DNA from: Arthrobacter sp. EpRS71
GTDB taxonomy: Bacteria; Actinomycetota; Actinomycetes; Actinomycetales; Micrococcaceae
Assembly: GCF_001512285.1 (NCBI RefSeq)
Contig: NZ_LNUV01000006.1
Location: 2,216,809-2,280,808, forward strand
DNA: 64,000 nt
Direction: 5' to 3'
The notes under the pieces are model-generated. The model was not told the DNA's origin. It did not search any database and saw only the letters and a program-made list of their open reading frames with translations. The translations under genes were made by a program, and so were the position numbers. This document shows, piece after piece, positions 25,373-33,284 of this stretch (the stretch's first letter is position 1; every line of letters starts with the position of its first letter).

Positions 25373-26341
25373 TTGAACAGCGATACACCCGTGGAGGATC
25401 AATCAGACCACCCCGGCGAGCCGGTGGCCGTTGTGGCCGCCGGCGCCATCCCTTGGCGCATGACCAAGGGTGGCCTGGAGGTTCTCCTGATCCATCGTCC
25501 CCGTTACGACGATTGGTCTTGGCCCAAAGGAAAGCTCGACGCCGGGGAAACAGTTCCCGAGTGCGCTGCCCGTGAAGTGTGGGAGGAGATAGGGCTTCAA
25601 GCCCCGCTGGGCATACCTCTTCCGGCTATTCACTACCATGTCAGCGCAGGTTTGAAGGTGGTCAGGTACTGGGCGGTGAAGGTCAACGGCGCCCAGCTTC
25701 GGCCCGACGGCAAAGAAGTGGACAGCGTCATGTGGTGCAGCCCGGACCGGGCAGCGGGCTTCTTGAGCAACCCCACGGACGTGATGCCCCTCGAATTCCT
25801 GGAGAAAGCCCATGTCCGCGGCGAACTGGACACGTGGCCGCTGGTGTTGATCCGTCACGCCAAGGCAAAGCCCCGGTCTTCGTGGACCAAGGCGGAGGGT
25901 GACCGTCCTCTGGCTGCCACGGGCCAGCGCCAGGCAGTGGCCGTCCAGCGCCTCTTGGAGGTGTGGAAACCTCAACGTGTTGTGACCAGCCCATGGGCCC
26001 GCTGCGTGGCCACCATTGCCCCCTACGCCAAGGCGAGCGGGGCCAAGGTGAAACTGGTGGAGGCCTTGACGGAGCACCACCACCAACGCTCCCCCAAGAA
26101 GACTGCTGCGGCCGTTGAAGCTTTGTTCGACAAACAAGTGCCCATTGCCGTGTGCACCCACCGTCCGGCCTTGCCCACGGCGTTGAAGCAGCTGGGCCAG
26201 CACATGTCTCAGGCCCTGCGTGCACTCCTTCCCACGACGGATCCTTTTCTTTCTCCCGGCGAGGTGATTGTGTGCCAGGTGGCCCGGGGCTCCGAGCGGA
26301 AGATCGTGTCCGTGGAACAGGTCAAGCCGTTCGACGACTAG
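25373..26341 (+). CDS. Nudix hydrolase-histidine phosphatase fusion (MutT1-like)
   Basis: A 322-aa two-domain protein. The Nudix box GKLDAGETVPECAAREVWEE spans about residues 50-69. The C-terminal half is a phosphoglycerate-mutase-like histidine phosphatase with LIRHAKAKPR near 160 and the second His in VCTHRPALPT. Mycobacterial MutT1 has the same fusion and hydrolyses 8-oxo-dGTP and diadenosine polyphosphates. Start TTG, 8 bases after ppk, so probably co-transcribed. Confidence 0.93.
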   Translation: MNSDTPVEDQSDHPGEPVAVVAAGAIPWRMTKGGLEVLLIHRPRYDDWSWPKGKLDAGETVPECAAREVWEEIGLQAPLGIPLPAIHYHVSAGLKVVRYWAVKVNGAQLRPDGKEVDSVMWCSPDRAAGFLSNPTDVMPLEFLEKAHVRGELDTWPLVLIRHAKAKPRSSWTKAEGDRPLAATGQRQAVAVQRLLEVWKPQRVVTSPWARCVATIAPYAKASGAKVKLVEALTEHHHQRSPKKTAAAVEALFDKQVPIAVCTHRPALPTALKQLGQHMSQALRALLPTTDPFLSPGEVIVCQVARGSERKIVSVEQVKPFDD

Positions 26342-26372
26342 CCGCTAAGCGTCTTTGACCCCCGGGACTTTT

Positions 26373-26411
26373 GTATCAAATGCTTGATACATTGAATGAA
26401 GCATTTGATAC
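26373..26411 (+). promoter_or_regulatory. Double operator in front of the membrane protein-GntR operon
   Basis: The first 18-bp site (26373-26390) is a perfect inverted repeat, GTATCAA-ATGC-TTGATAC. The second (26394-26411) keeps the GCAT core and the TTGATAC half and matches 5 of 7 bases on the other side. Centres are 21 bp apart, two helical turns. The outer halves also form a perfect 13-bp inverted repeat. The pair ends 7 bases before the start codon, so a bound repressor would cover the promoter. Confidence 0.75.
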
Positions 26412-26417
26412 CAAGAC

Positions 26418-28082
26418 TTGGGGGTCTTTGACGTGCTTTTCAGCCTGCCACCGCTGTTTTTCCTGGGACCGGTAGTCGGTGCCATCGTCGTGTACCTGTT
26501 CCTGAGGATGCAGGTTTGGTCCAAACCGGATGCCCAATCCGTGGCCTCCCACGGACTCTGGGTGGGAATCATTGGGTGGATGGCCAGTTCCTTACAGGGT
26601 GCCATGAGCGCCGGAATCATTCGCGCGAGTCCCCTGGGATCAAGCGCTCCCGTAACTCCGGAGCAGATAGCCAGCGCGCTTGCATGGCCCATTCTTGCCT
26701 GCCTTACCGTCCACGCACTCGGTCAGCTGAGTTACCCCGCGCCCAAGGCACCACGCCGGTACGCCGAACTGAAGGTCCGGAGAATCAGGGACTTCCTTCC
26801 CCGCAAACTAGCTTGGACCACGGCAGCCATCTTCGGCTACGCAGCTTTGGCCATTGCTTGGATAGCCACGCTCACGGCCCACCAGCCGGTGCTGTCCACC
26901 CCACCGGGCTTAGTGCCTCCCATGGACAACGGTTACTCGGGCCAAGGTCAGGACGGTCGGATTCCGGGCTCGGAACTGGCGCTTTGGCTCGGCGGGGCCC
27001 TGGTTGTCCTGGCCGCAGGAACGTTGTTGGTTCTCCTCCTGATCGCCCGCCGTCGCCAATTGGAAACGCTCGACGGCGATGACAACCGAACGCTTCGGAC
27101 CATCGCCACCAACAGGTTGCTAAGGACTGTGGCCACCATCGCTGCCGGACTGGCCACCATCGCCGGAAACTTCGCAGCACAGCCAAGCCCCGGAGCTTTG
27201 TGGCAGTCGTCCTGGTTCAACGTGCTGGGGCTGATCAACATGGGAGTCCTCGCGGCAATGTGGTGGTGGCGGGTGCCTGAACTTCCCTCGATCCCCAGAG
27301 CCCCTCAAGCCACGAGCGCAAAAACACTTCGTTCCGATCCCCTCATCCACGGAGCCGCCCGGCTCAGTATCTCCCTTGGTGCAGTGTTGGGCGTAGTGGG
27401 CGGCCTTGCACTTGTGGCAGGCGTTGCCGCGATCCTCGTGGCCACACGCCCCCTTGATACGCACGCTTTTCCCATCGTGACCGCCCTGGCCGCTGCCGCC
27501 CTCTTGATAGCTATTACGGCCGGCGAGGTGCTGATGGCTCGAAATTATGGCCAACCCGAAGCCAAGGTCCATTGGCCGCGGCAGCCTGTTTCGCGAGGAC
27601 TGCTCTCCTTCGCGATCGGAAGCGCCGTGATTCTTGCCGTCGCCGTGGCGTTCGCCGTGGCTGCGGAGGCACAGTCCTTCGACCCCAAGACCTGGCCGGC
27701 TGCCCTTCTGCTCACCGCTGTAGTCGCCGCGACAGGTGCGGCGGCCATCATTGCCGTGCGCCGCCGTCGTGGTATTCCGGAAAGTGAGGGCGAGGCTGGA
27801 CTGGACGCGGCCTTGAGGGCCATCAGCATGTACCGCATCGTGAGGACTCTGGCCGCTTACTGCCTGGGGCAGGCGGCAGCGCTGCTGATGATCACCGGCG
27901 ACGCTTGGTACAGCGTGTTTTCACCCGGCAGCGGTGAATATCCCTTGGCACCCAGCCCGGCTATTACCGTTGGCATGGTCCTGGCTGCCATCGCCGTGAT
28001 CGTTGCAGTGGTACCAGTGCGCAGCCTACTCGGCACTATCCCCCGCGGTGAGCCCGCCAGCCATGGAGAGCGAGCCCAATGA
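26418..28082 (+). CDS. Large multi-pass membrane protein controlled with GntR
   Basis: A 554-aa integral membrane protein with about 12 hydrophobic segments spread over the whole length and no ATP-binding or other catalytic motif. Basic loops RRRQLE and RRRRGIPE separate the segments, and the last 30 residues include VVPVRSLLG. The TTG at 26418 directly follows the operator; a GTG at 26433 is an alternative. It overlaps the GntR gene as ATGA. Small GntR proteins of the YtrA/YhcF type usually control adjacent membrane or ABC proteins, so a transport or envelope role is likely but unproven. Confidence 0.8.
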   Translation: MGVFDVLFSLPPLFFLGPVVGAIVVYLFLRMQVWSKPDAQSVASHGLWVGIIGWMASSLQGAMSAGIIRASPLGSSAPVTPEQIASALAWPILACLTVHALGQLSYPAPKAPRRYAELKVRRIRDFLPRKLAWTTAAIFGYAALAIAWIATLTAHQPVLSTPPGLVPPMDNGYSGQGQDGRIPGSELALWLGGALVVLAAGTLLVLLLIARRRQLETLDGDDNRTLRTIATNRLLRTVATIAAGLATIAGNFAAQPSPGALWQSSWFNVLGLINMGVLAAMWWWRVPELPSIPRAPQATSAKTLRSDPLIHGAARLSISLGAVLGVVGGLALVAGVAAILVATRPLDTHAFPIVTALAAAALLIAITAGEVLMARNYGQPEAKVHWPRQPVSRGLLSFAIGSAVILAVAVAFAVAAEAQSFDPKTWPAALLLTAVVAATGAAAIIAVRRRRGIPESEGEAGLDAALRAISMYRIVRTLAAYCLGQAAALLMITGDAWYSVFSPGSGEYPLAPSPAITVGMVLAAIAVIVAVVPVRSLLGTIPRGEPASHGERAQ

Positions 28083-28471
28083 CAGCCGGAATCACCGTGG
28101 ATCTCGCGGATCCCGTCCCGCCCTACGAGCAGATCCGCAGGCAACTCAGCTCACTGATAGCAGTCGGCATCCTGGAACCCGGAAGCCGCCTGCCCACAGT
28201 CCGCAGCCTGGCCGCCGACCTGGGCATCGCTGCGGGCACTGTGGCACGTGCCTACAAGGAACTCGAGCAGTCCGGGCTGATCGAATCACGACGACGGAAC
28301 GGGACCATCGTCGTCGGGCCGCCCCGGGTGCAGCACGGCACGGCGGGGGGAGATGCGGCGGTGATGGCCGCCGTCGACGGTTTGATCCGGACGGCTCGTG
28401 ACGCGGGCGTGGGTGATGAAACGCTCATTGATCTTCTTCGCGGCCGGCTGGCAAGTAAGCTGGACTCGTGA
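28079..28471 (+). CDS. GntR-family repressor, YtrA/YhcF type
   Basis: A 130-aa regulator with only the DNA-binding part and a short tail. The winged helix spans about residues 8-78 and includes PPYEQIRRQLSSLIAVGILE, SRLPTVRSLAADLGIAAGTV and YKELEQSGLIESRRRNGTIV. The remaining 50 residues are helical, as in the YtrA subfamily, with no effector-binding domain. Its start overlaps the membrane-protein stop. The double operator upstream of that gene is its probable binding site. Confidence 0.93.
   Translation: MTAGITVDLADPVPPYEQIRRQLSSLIAVGILEPGSRLPTVRSLAADLGIAAGTVARAYKELEQSGLIESRRRNGTIVVGPPRVQHGTAGGDAAVMAAVDGLIRTARDAGVGDETLIDLLRGRLASKLDS
28456..28461 (+). promoter_or_regulatory. -10 hexamer TAAGCT for leaderless thyA
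   Basis: TAAGCT lies inside the end of the GntR gene and stops 6 bases before the GTG at 28468. No Shine-Dalgarno is visible. It would let thyA be expressed when GntR represses the upstream operon. Confidence 0.5.
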
Positions 28472-29271
28472 GCATCCCCACCCCTTATGAAGACCTCCTG
28501 CGCGATGTCATGGCTAACGGCACGCACAAGTCGGACCGCACCGGAACCGGAACACGCAGCGTTTTTGGCCGCCAATTGAGGTTCGATCTTGCCGAGAGCT
28601 TCCCGCTGATCACCACCAAGCGGGTTCACTTCAAATCCGTGGCTGTGGAGCTCCTGTGGTTCCTGCGCGGCGATTCGAACGTGAAGTGGATGCAGGACCA
28701 AGGCGTCTCCATCTGGGACGAATGGGCGGACGCCGACGGCGAGCTGGGCCCCGTTTATGGAGTGCAGTGGCGCAGCTGGCCCACTCCCGACGGCGGGCAC
28801 ATCGATCAGATCTCCGAGCTCATGACCAACCTGGCCGCCAACCCGGATTCCCGGCGCCACATTGTGTCCGCGTGGAATGTTTCCGAGCTCAAGGACATGG
28901 CGCTGCCCCCGTGCCACGCGTTCTTCCAGTTCTATGTGGCTGACGGCAAGTTGTCCTGCCAGCTGTACCAGCGTTCGGCGGACACGTTCCTGGGCGTCCC
29001 CTTCAACATTGCCTCCTACGCCCTGCTGACCCGCATGGTGGCGCAGCAGCTTGGGCTTGAGCCGGGCGAATTCGTCTGGACCGGCGGAGATGTCCACGTC
29101 TACGACAACCACGTGGATCAGGTTTCCGAGCAGCTCAGCCGCGAGCCGTACGAGTACCCGCAGCTGAAGATCCTCCGCACACCGGACTCGATCTTCGATT
29201 ACACGCTGGACGACTTCGAGGTTGTGGACTACCGCCACCACCCCACCATCAAGGCGCCGATCGCGGTATGA
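28468..29271 (+). CDS. thyA: Thymidylate synthase ThyA
   Basis: A 267-aa enzyme that methylates dUMP to dTMP using methylenetetrahydrofolate. It has SVFGRQLRFDLAESFPLITTKR, the catalytic Cys in LPPCHAFFQFYV, and the nucleotide-binding run LYQRSADTFLGVPFNIASYA. VYDNHVDQVSEQLSREPY and the ending KAPIAV are typical. The GTG start overlaps the GntR stop. It overlaps folA by 4 bases, coupling dTMP synthesis to dihydrofolate recycling. Confidence 0.98.
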   Translation: MSIPTPYEDLLRDVMANGTHKSDRTGTGTRSVFGRQLRFDLAESFPLITTKRVHFKSVAVELLWFLRGDSNVKWMQDQGVSIWDEWADADGELGPVYGVQWRSWPTPDGGHIDQISELMTNLAANPDSRRHIVSAWNVSELKDMALPPCHAFFQFYVADGKLSCQLYQRSADTFLGVPFNIASYALLTRMVAQQLGLEPGEFVWTGGDVHVYDNHVDQVSEQLSREPYEYPQLKILRTPDSIFDYTLDDFEVVDYRHHPTIKAPIAV

Positions 29272-29885
29272 GCACGCCATCTTCAGACGTTCCGGCCCAA
29301 GTCCCCGGTGTCATCTTCACCCAAGAGACCGCGGCCCGCATGACCGGCATCGGACTGGTCTGGGCTCAAACCACGGCCGGCGTAATTGGCAAAGACGGGT
29401 CCATGCCGTGGCACCTGCCCGAGGACCTCAAACACTTCAGCCAGCTCACCACGGGACACCCCGTCATCATGGGCCGCAAGACCTGGCTGTCGTTCCCCGA
29501 AAAGTACCGCCCCCTCCCCGGCCGCACCAACATTGTGGTGACCCGCAACGCTGAGTGGGCTTCCACGCCCGAGGCCGAGGGTGCCGTCGTGGTTTCCTCC
29601 CTTGATGCGGCCCTGTTGGAATCTCAATTCGCACCGGGTGGCCAAAAAGTGTGGATCATTGGCGGCGGCGAAATCTTTGAACAATCCATGGGCATCGCCA
29701 ACCTGGCCGTCATCACCATCATCGACGCCGACTTGGAAGGCGACACCTATGCCCCCGAGCTCAGTGACGACTGGACCTTCGACGCCATAGCCCCGTCCGA
29801 AGGCTGGCTCACCGCCAAGAACGGCACCAATTACCGGTTCACCACATGGCGCCGGAACGCAAGCCAGAAAAGCCAGGAAGACTAA
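29268..29885 (+). CDS. folA: Dihydrofolate reductase
   Basis: A 205-aa enzyme that reduces dihydrofolate to tetrahydrofolate with NADPH. The conserved core starts at about residue 26 (GLVWAQTTAGVIGKDGSMPW), followed by LPEDLKHFSQLT, the NADPH motif HPVIMGRKTWLSFPEKYRPL and GGGEIFEQSMG. The 25-residue N-terminal extension before the core could be spurious, since an ATG at 29337 also fits. However, the ATG at 29268 overlaps the thyA stop as ATGA, which supports the longer form. Confidence 0.96.
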   Translation: MSTPSSDVPAQVPGVIFTQETAARMTGIGLVWAQTTAGVIGKDGSMPWHLPEDLKHFSQLTTGHPVIMGRKTWLSFPEKYRPLPGRTNIVVTRNAEWASTPEAEGAVVVSSLDAALLESQFAPGGQKVWIIGGGEIFEQSMGIANLAVITIIDADLEGDTYAPELSDDWTFDAIAPSEGWLTAKNGTNYRFTTWRRNASQKSQED

Positions 29886-29887
29886 GC

Positions 29888-30109
29888 ATGCTGAAGAAAC
29901 CCGAAACACTGTTCGTGCTGGGCTACATGCTCCTGCCGCTTTTTGCCCTGATCTCCGCCATTGTGGGACTCACCATGATCCTGGGCGGCAACAAAATTGC
30001 CGGGATCATCGTGCTGATCGTTGTCACGCAGGTGTTTACGTTTGGTGCGTTCTTTGCCCTGCGCAAGCGTAAGGCTGTCCTGCTGCAGGAACACGACGCC
30101 GGCCTCTAG
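29888..30109 (+). CDS. Small membrane protein (73 aa)
   Basis: A 73-aa protein with two transmembrane helices (about 8-33 and 36-60) and a basic end (RKRKAVLLQEH). It starts 2 bases after the folA stop, so it belongs to the thyA-folA unit. No family recognised. Confidence 0.75.
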   Translation: MLKKPETLFVLGYMLLPLFALISAIVGLTMILGGNKIAGIIVLIVVTQVFTFGAFFALRKRKAVLLQEHDAGL

Positions 30110-30203
30110 CCCGGGCGGTCGGCTTGCGGGCCGCTGTGGCGGGTGCCGTCGTCGTGCAGTGCGTGCGTGACGTAACCAACAGCGGCACTGAGCCCCGAAA
30201 GTT

Positions 30204-30209
30204 TAGACT
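30204..30209 (+). promoter_or_regulatory. -10 hexamer TAGACT for leaderless asd
   Basis: TAGACT ends 6 bases before the ATG at 30216 and no Shine-Dalgarno is present. The 106-base gap from the previous gene otherwise shows nothing. Confidence 0.55.
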
Positions 30210-30215
30210 TGGGAA

Positions 30216-31358
30216 ATGACTACAGCAGCTAATCCGTCCGTTGGACTGGTCGGTTGGCGTGGCATGGTCGGATCCGTCCTGATGCAGCGCATGCAGGACG
30301 AGAACGACTTCGCCAACATCAACCCGGTATTTTTCTCCACCTCGAACGCAGGAGGTGCCGCCCCGTCCTTCGCTGAGGGGGCAGGCAAGCTCGAGGATGC
30401 GTTCGACATTGAGACGCTGGCCAAGCTGCCGATTATTGTCACCGCCCAAGGCGGCGACTACACCAAGCAGGTCCACGGCGAGCTCCGCAACCGCGGCTGG
30501 GACGGCCTGTGGATTGACGCTGCGTCCACCCTGCGCATGAACGACGATTCGATCATCGTGCTGGACCCCATCAACCGCGACGTCATCGACGCCGGCCTGT
30601 CCGGTGGCGTGAAGGACTTCATCGGCGGCAACTGCACGGTTTCCTGCATGCTGATGGGCCTCGGCGGCCTGTTCAAGAACAACCTGGTGGAGTGGGGCAC
30701 GTCCATGACCTACCAGGCTGCCTCCGGTGGCGGCGCACGGCACATGCGTGAACTCCTCAACCAGTTCGGCACCCTCAACAACGAGGTCAGCAGTGAGCTG
30801 GACGACCCCGCGTCGGCCATCCTCGAAATCGACCATAAGGTTCTCGCCGCACAGCGCACCGGTGTTGACGCCACCCAGTTCGGCGTGCCTCTGGCCGGCT
30901 CCCTCATTCCGTGGATCGATGCCGACCTCGGCAATGGCCAGTCCAAGGAAGAGTGGAAAGCCGGAGTGGAAACCAACAAAATCCTCGGCACCGGCAACGG
31001 CACCGCAGGGAAGGACCACATCGCCATGGACGGCCTGTGCATCCGCATCGGTGCCATGCGCTCACACTCCCAAGCCCTCACGCTCAAACTCCGCGAAGAC
31101 CTGTCCGTGACGGAAATCGAGAACCTCCTGGCCAAGGACAACGAATGGGCCAAGGTTGTTCCCAACACCAAGGAAGCCTCCATGGCTGACCTGACCCCCG
31201 TGGCCGCCTCCGGCACACTGGACATCCCGGTGGGCCGCATCCGCAAGCTCGAAATGGGCCCGGAATACATCAGCGCCTTCACCGTGGGAGACCAGCTCCT
31301 CTGGGGTGCAGCCGAGCCGCTCCGCCGCATGCTCAACATTGTGACCGGCAAGCTCTAG
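30216..31358 (+). CDS. asd: Aspartate-semialdehyde dehydrogenase
   Basis: A 380-aa enzyme of the lysine/threonine/methionine pathway that reduces aspartyl phosphate to the semialdehyde. The NADP-binding loop is VGLVGWRGMVGSVLMQRM, and the catalytic Cys lies in GGNCTVSCMLMGLGG (near residue 135). The LVGWRGMVGSVLM start and long central insertion resemble the proteobacterial long-type Asd more than the 345-aa type of most actinobacteria. Own leaderless promoter and own terminator; no lysC next to it. Confidence 0.95.
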   Translation: MTTAANPSVGLVGWRGMVGSVLMQRMQDENDFANINPVFFSTSNAGGAAPSFAEGAGKLEDAFDIETLAKLPIIVTAQGGDYTKQVHGELRNRGWDGLWIDAASTLRMNDDSIIVLDPINRDVIDAGLSGGVKDFIGGNCTVSCMLMGLGGLFKNNLVEWGTSMTYQAASGGGARHMRELLNQFGTLNNEVSSELDDPASAILEIDHKVLAAQRTGVDATQFGVPLAGSLIPWIDADLGNGQSKEEWKAGVETNKILGTGNGTAGKDHIAMDGLCIRIGAMRSHSQALTLKLREDLSVTEIENLLAKDNEWAKVVPNTKEASMADLTPVAASGTLDIPVGRIRKLEMGPEYISAFTVGDQLLWGAAEPLRRMLNIVTGKL

Positions 31359-31398
31359 TCCTCCCCCAGGCTGAGTTCACCAGGCTGAGTTCGTCTTC

Positions 31399-31446
31399 AA
31401 CCCGCTCTTCCGTTGCTGCCCGGCAACGGAAGAGCGGGTTTTCGAC
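31399..31446 (+). terminator. Rho-independent terminator after asd
   Basis: Perfect arms AACCCGCTCTTCCGTTGC / GCAACGGAAGAGCGGGTT around TGCCCG, followed by TTTTCG. A 14-base direct repeat (CAGGCTGAGTTC) lies just before it at 31368-31391. Confidence 0.93.
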
Positions 31447-31469
31447 GTCTTAGGGGCTCAACCGCCGGC

Positions 31470-32600
31470 TCAGCCCGCCATGAACTTCAGGTAGGCGCGG
31501 CCCTGGGCCTGGAACGTACGCTCAGCGGCCGGACCCAGTTCCCCCGCGAACGGCTCCGACGTAGCCCCCGTGGCCTTGCCGCCGACTGTCCTGGCCCACG
31601 TTCCCACCACTTCGCCGCCGGACACCATGATTCGTTTGAACACCCCGTTCCTGCCCGGCACCACCAACTCCGCAAACTCGGGAGCCAACACCAGGCTCCG
31701 GTCCTGGTAGCCGAGCAGGTATTCGTCGAACCCCGGGAGCGCCAGCAACGAGCGTGAGCCGGGGACGCCGTCGTCGAGCATTGCCGCCGTTTCCGGTGAG
31801 AGCCAATAGCTACTGCCGCCGAACTGCAGCTCAACCAAGCCGTCCTGCACCTCGTTGAGGGCAGCCCGGGCCTCGGTGAGGGGAACCTGGCTCCACCAGG
31901 CAAAGTCCTTGATGGTGGCTGGGCCGTGGCTCCGGACGTATCGGAACAGCAGCTCGGCAATCCCCTCCTGGCGATCCAGCTCCCTCGAGTCCGGAATCCA
32001 CTCGTCGAACGGCACGAACAGCTGCTGCACACCCACTTTGCCGTTAGTCCCTGCCATGGGCCCTTGTACCAGCCACGCACGCTGGCACAGGCTCCCCAAC
32101 AAGTGGATGCCCCGCTGGGCTTTAGTGATTTGCCCAGCGTCCTCGAAAGCTTGGAAAAGCTGCTCACGGCTGGCTCCTGGCGCACCCCCTGCTTTGAGGG
32201 CCTCCGCGGTTTTGAAGGCGATGTCCCTGCAATGGCTGATGTCCTCGGACGTGATGCCGAGTTCACGGTGGCGCCCAGCCAAGGACTTCATCAGTCGGCC
32301 ACTGGTGATGCCCAAAATCCACTGGAGATCTTCGGGGGCCACTAAGTGGAGCGTCCCGCGCATGGGCCATGAACGGACTACTGTCCCGGCGTCGAGGGCT
32401 GCGCGAACGTCCGAGGCAGCCTTTCCAGGTACCCGCTGCCCAACGGCCCACAAGGCTGAACCCAAGTCCTGCGCCTGCATGCACGTCATCCACCGGACCG
32501 CGTCCGGAACCGTGGGAAAACCTCCGCCCACCAGACCTTGGCTGACAAGCCGCAAACGGCCCATGATGCGGGGAGTGGGAGTGGTTCTCTCGGCAGGCAT
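31470..32600 (-). CDS. Winged-helix DNA glycosylase-like protein (AlkZ/YcaQ family)
   Basis: A 376-aa protein of the HTH_42 family. The family motif QxQ appears as CMQAQDLGSALWAVGQRV near residue 42, and the DNA-contact loop is VRSWPMRGTLHLVAPEDL. The fold has tandem winged helices and a C-terminal beta barrel (GRNGVFKRIMVSGGEVVG). Characterised AlkZ and YcaQ unhook interstrand crosslinks or excise alkyl purines; many homologues are uncharacterised. The target here is unknown. It is on the minus strand between asd and the small membrane gene at 32686, with which it is divergent. Confidence 0.83.
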   Translation of the reverse strand: MPAERTTPTPRIMGRLRLVSQGLVGGGFPTVPDAVRWMTCMQAQDLGSALWAVGQRVPGKAASDVRAALDAGTVVRSWPMRGTLHLVAPEDLQWILGITSGRLMKSLAGRHRELGITSEDISHCRDIAFKTAEALKAGGAPGASREQLFQAFEDAGQITKAQRGIHLLGSLCQRAWLVQGPMAGTNGKVGVQQLFVPFDEWIPDSRELDRQEGIAELLFRYVRSHGPATIKDFAWWSQVPLTEARAALNEVQDGLVELQFGGSSYWLSPETAAMLDDGVPGSRSLLALPGFDEYLLGYQDRSLVLAPEFAELVVPGRNGVFKRIMVSGGEVVGTWARTVGGKATGATSEPFAGELGPAAERTFQAQGRAYLKFMAG

Positions 32601-32673
32601 GCTTCATCCTAAAAGGACCGCCCAGCACAGGGAACCTTGCAGCGCCTCCCAGCCGTCACCCAGCAGCAGATCC

Positions 32674-32679
32674 TAGGAT
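32674..32679 (+). promoter_or_regulatory. -10 hexamer TAGGAT for a leaderless gene
   Basis: TAGGAT ends 6 bases before the ATG at 32686. The same TAGGAT-6-ATG layout occurs at 60040. Confidence 0.55.
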
Positions 32680-32685
32680 GGGTTC

Positions 32686-33165
32686 ATGCTTTTTGGTGAT
32701 CTTGCTCCGTTCGTGCGGCCGATGAGCCGGTGGTTGGCTACCGCCGGTTGGTTCTGCACGCTCGCCGGGCTTGCCGCCGGGTTGATAGTGGCGGTGGGAA
32801 CAGGTGTGAGTCTCTCCCCTGCAATGCAGGCAATCCAGACAGTCAGCCTCGTGGCGACTGCGGCTGCCGCGGTTCTCATCGGAACCGCTGCCGCCACCCA
32901 GCCCGTCGCCGACCGCGACGACGACGCCCCCGAGCCCTGGTTCTACCCGGCAGCCGCGGCGCAGGTCCGCAGTTTCCTTCTCGGAGCGATCGTCCTGCTC
33001 CTGGGCTTGGTCGGTTTCGCCACAGCCGGGCTGTTCATGCCCAGCGGGCCGTCCCCGCAGAGCATCGCGTTCAGCCAAATCTTCCTGCTGGGCGCAGTCA
33101 GCTGCGGGCTCACGTTCCTGCTCCTCAACAAGGTCCTGCCGATCGCGGAGCGGCGCACGCGCTAA
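32686..33165 (+). CDS. Four-helix membrane protein, function unknown
   Basis: A 159-aa protein with four transmembrane helices (about 15-38, 45-66, 95-118, 125-150) and a basic C-terminus. No family recognised. It is monocistronic and flanked by divergent (AlkZ-like) and convergent (murB) genes. Confidence 0.78.
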   Translation: MLFGDLAPFVRPMSRWLATAGWFCTLAGLAAGLIVAVGTGVSLSPAMQAIQTVSLVATAAAAVLIGTAAATQPVADRDDDAPEPWFYPAAAAQVRSFLLGAIVLLLGLVGFATAGLFMPSGPSPQSIAFSQIFLLGAVSCGLTFLLLNKVLPIAERRTR

Positions 33166-33284
33166 GTTCGCGTCAGGCACGTTCGCCGAGGGGCGACATC
33201 TCGGCCGAATCACACACCCAAAGCCCCGAGAGCTAACCCCTCGCCAGGCATGAGAAGCGGTAGAGACGCACGCGCTGCGTTTGG

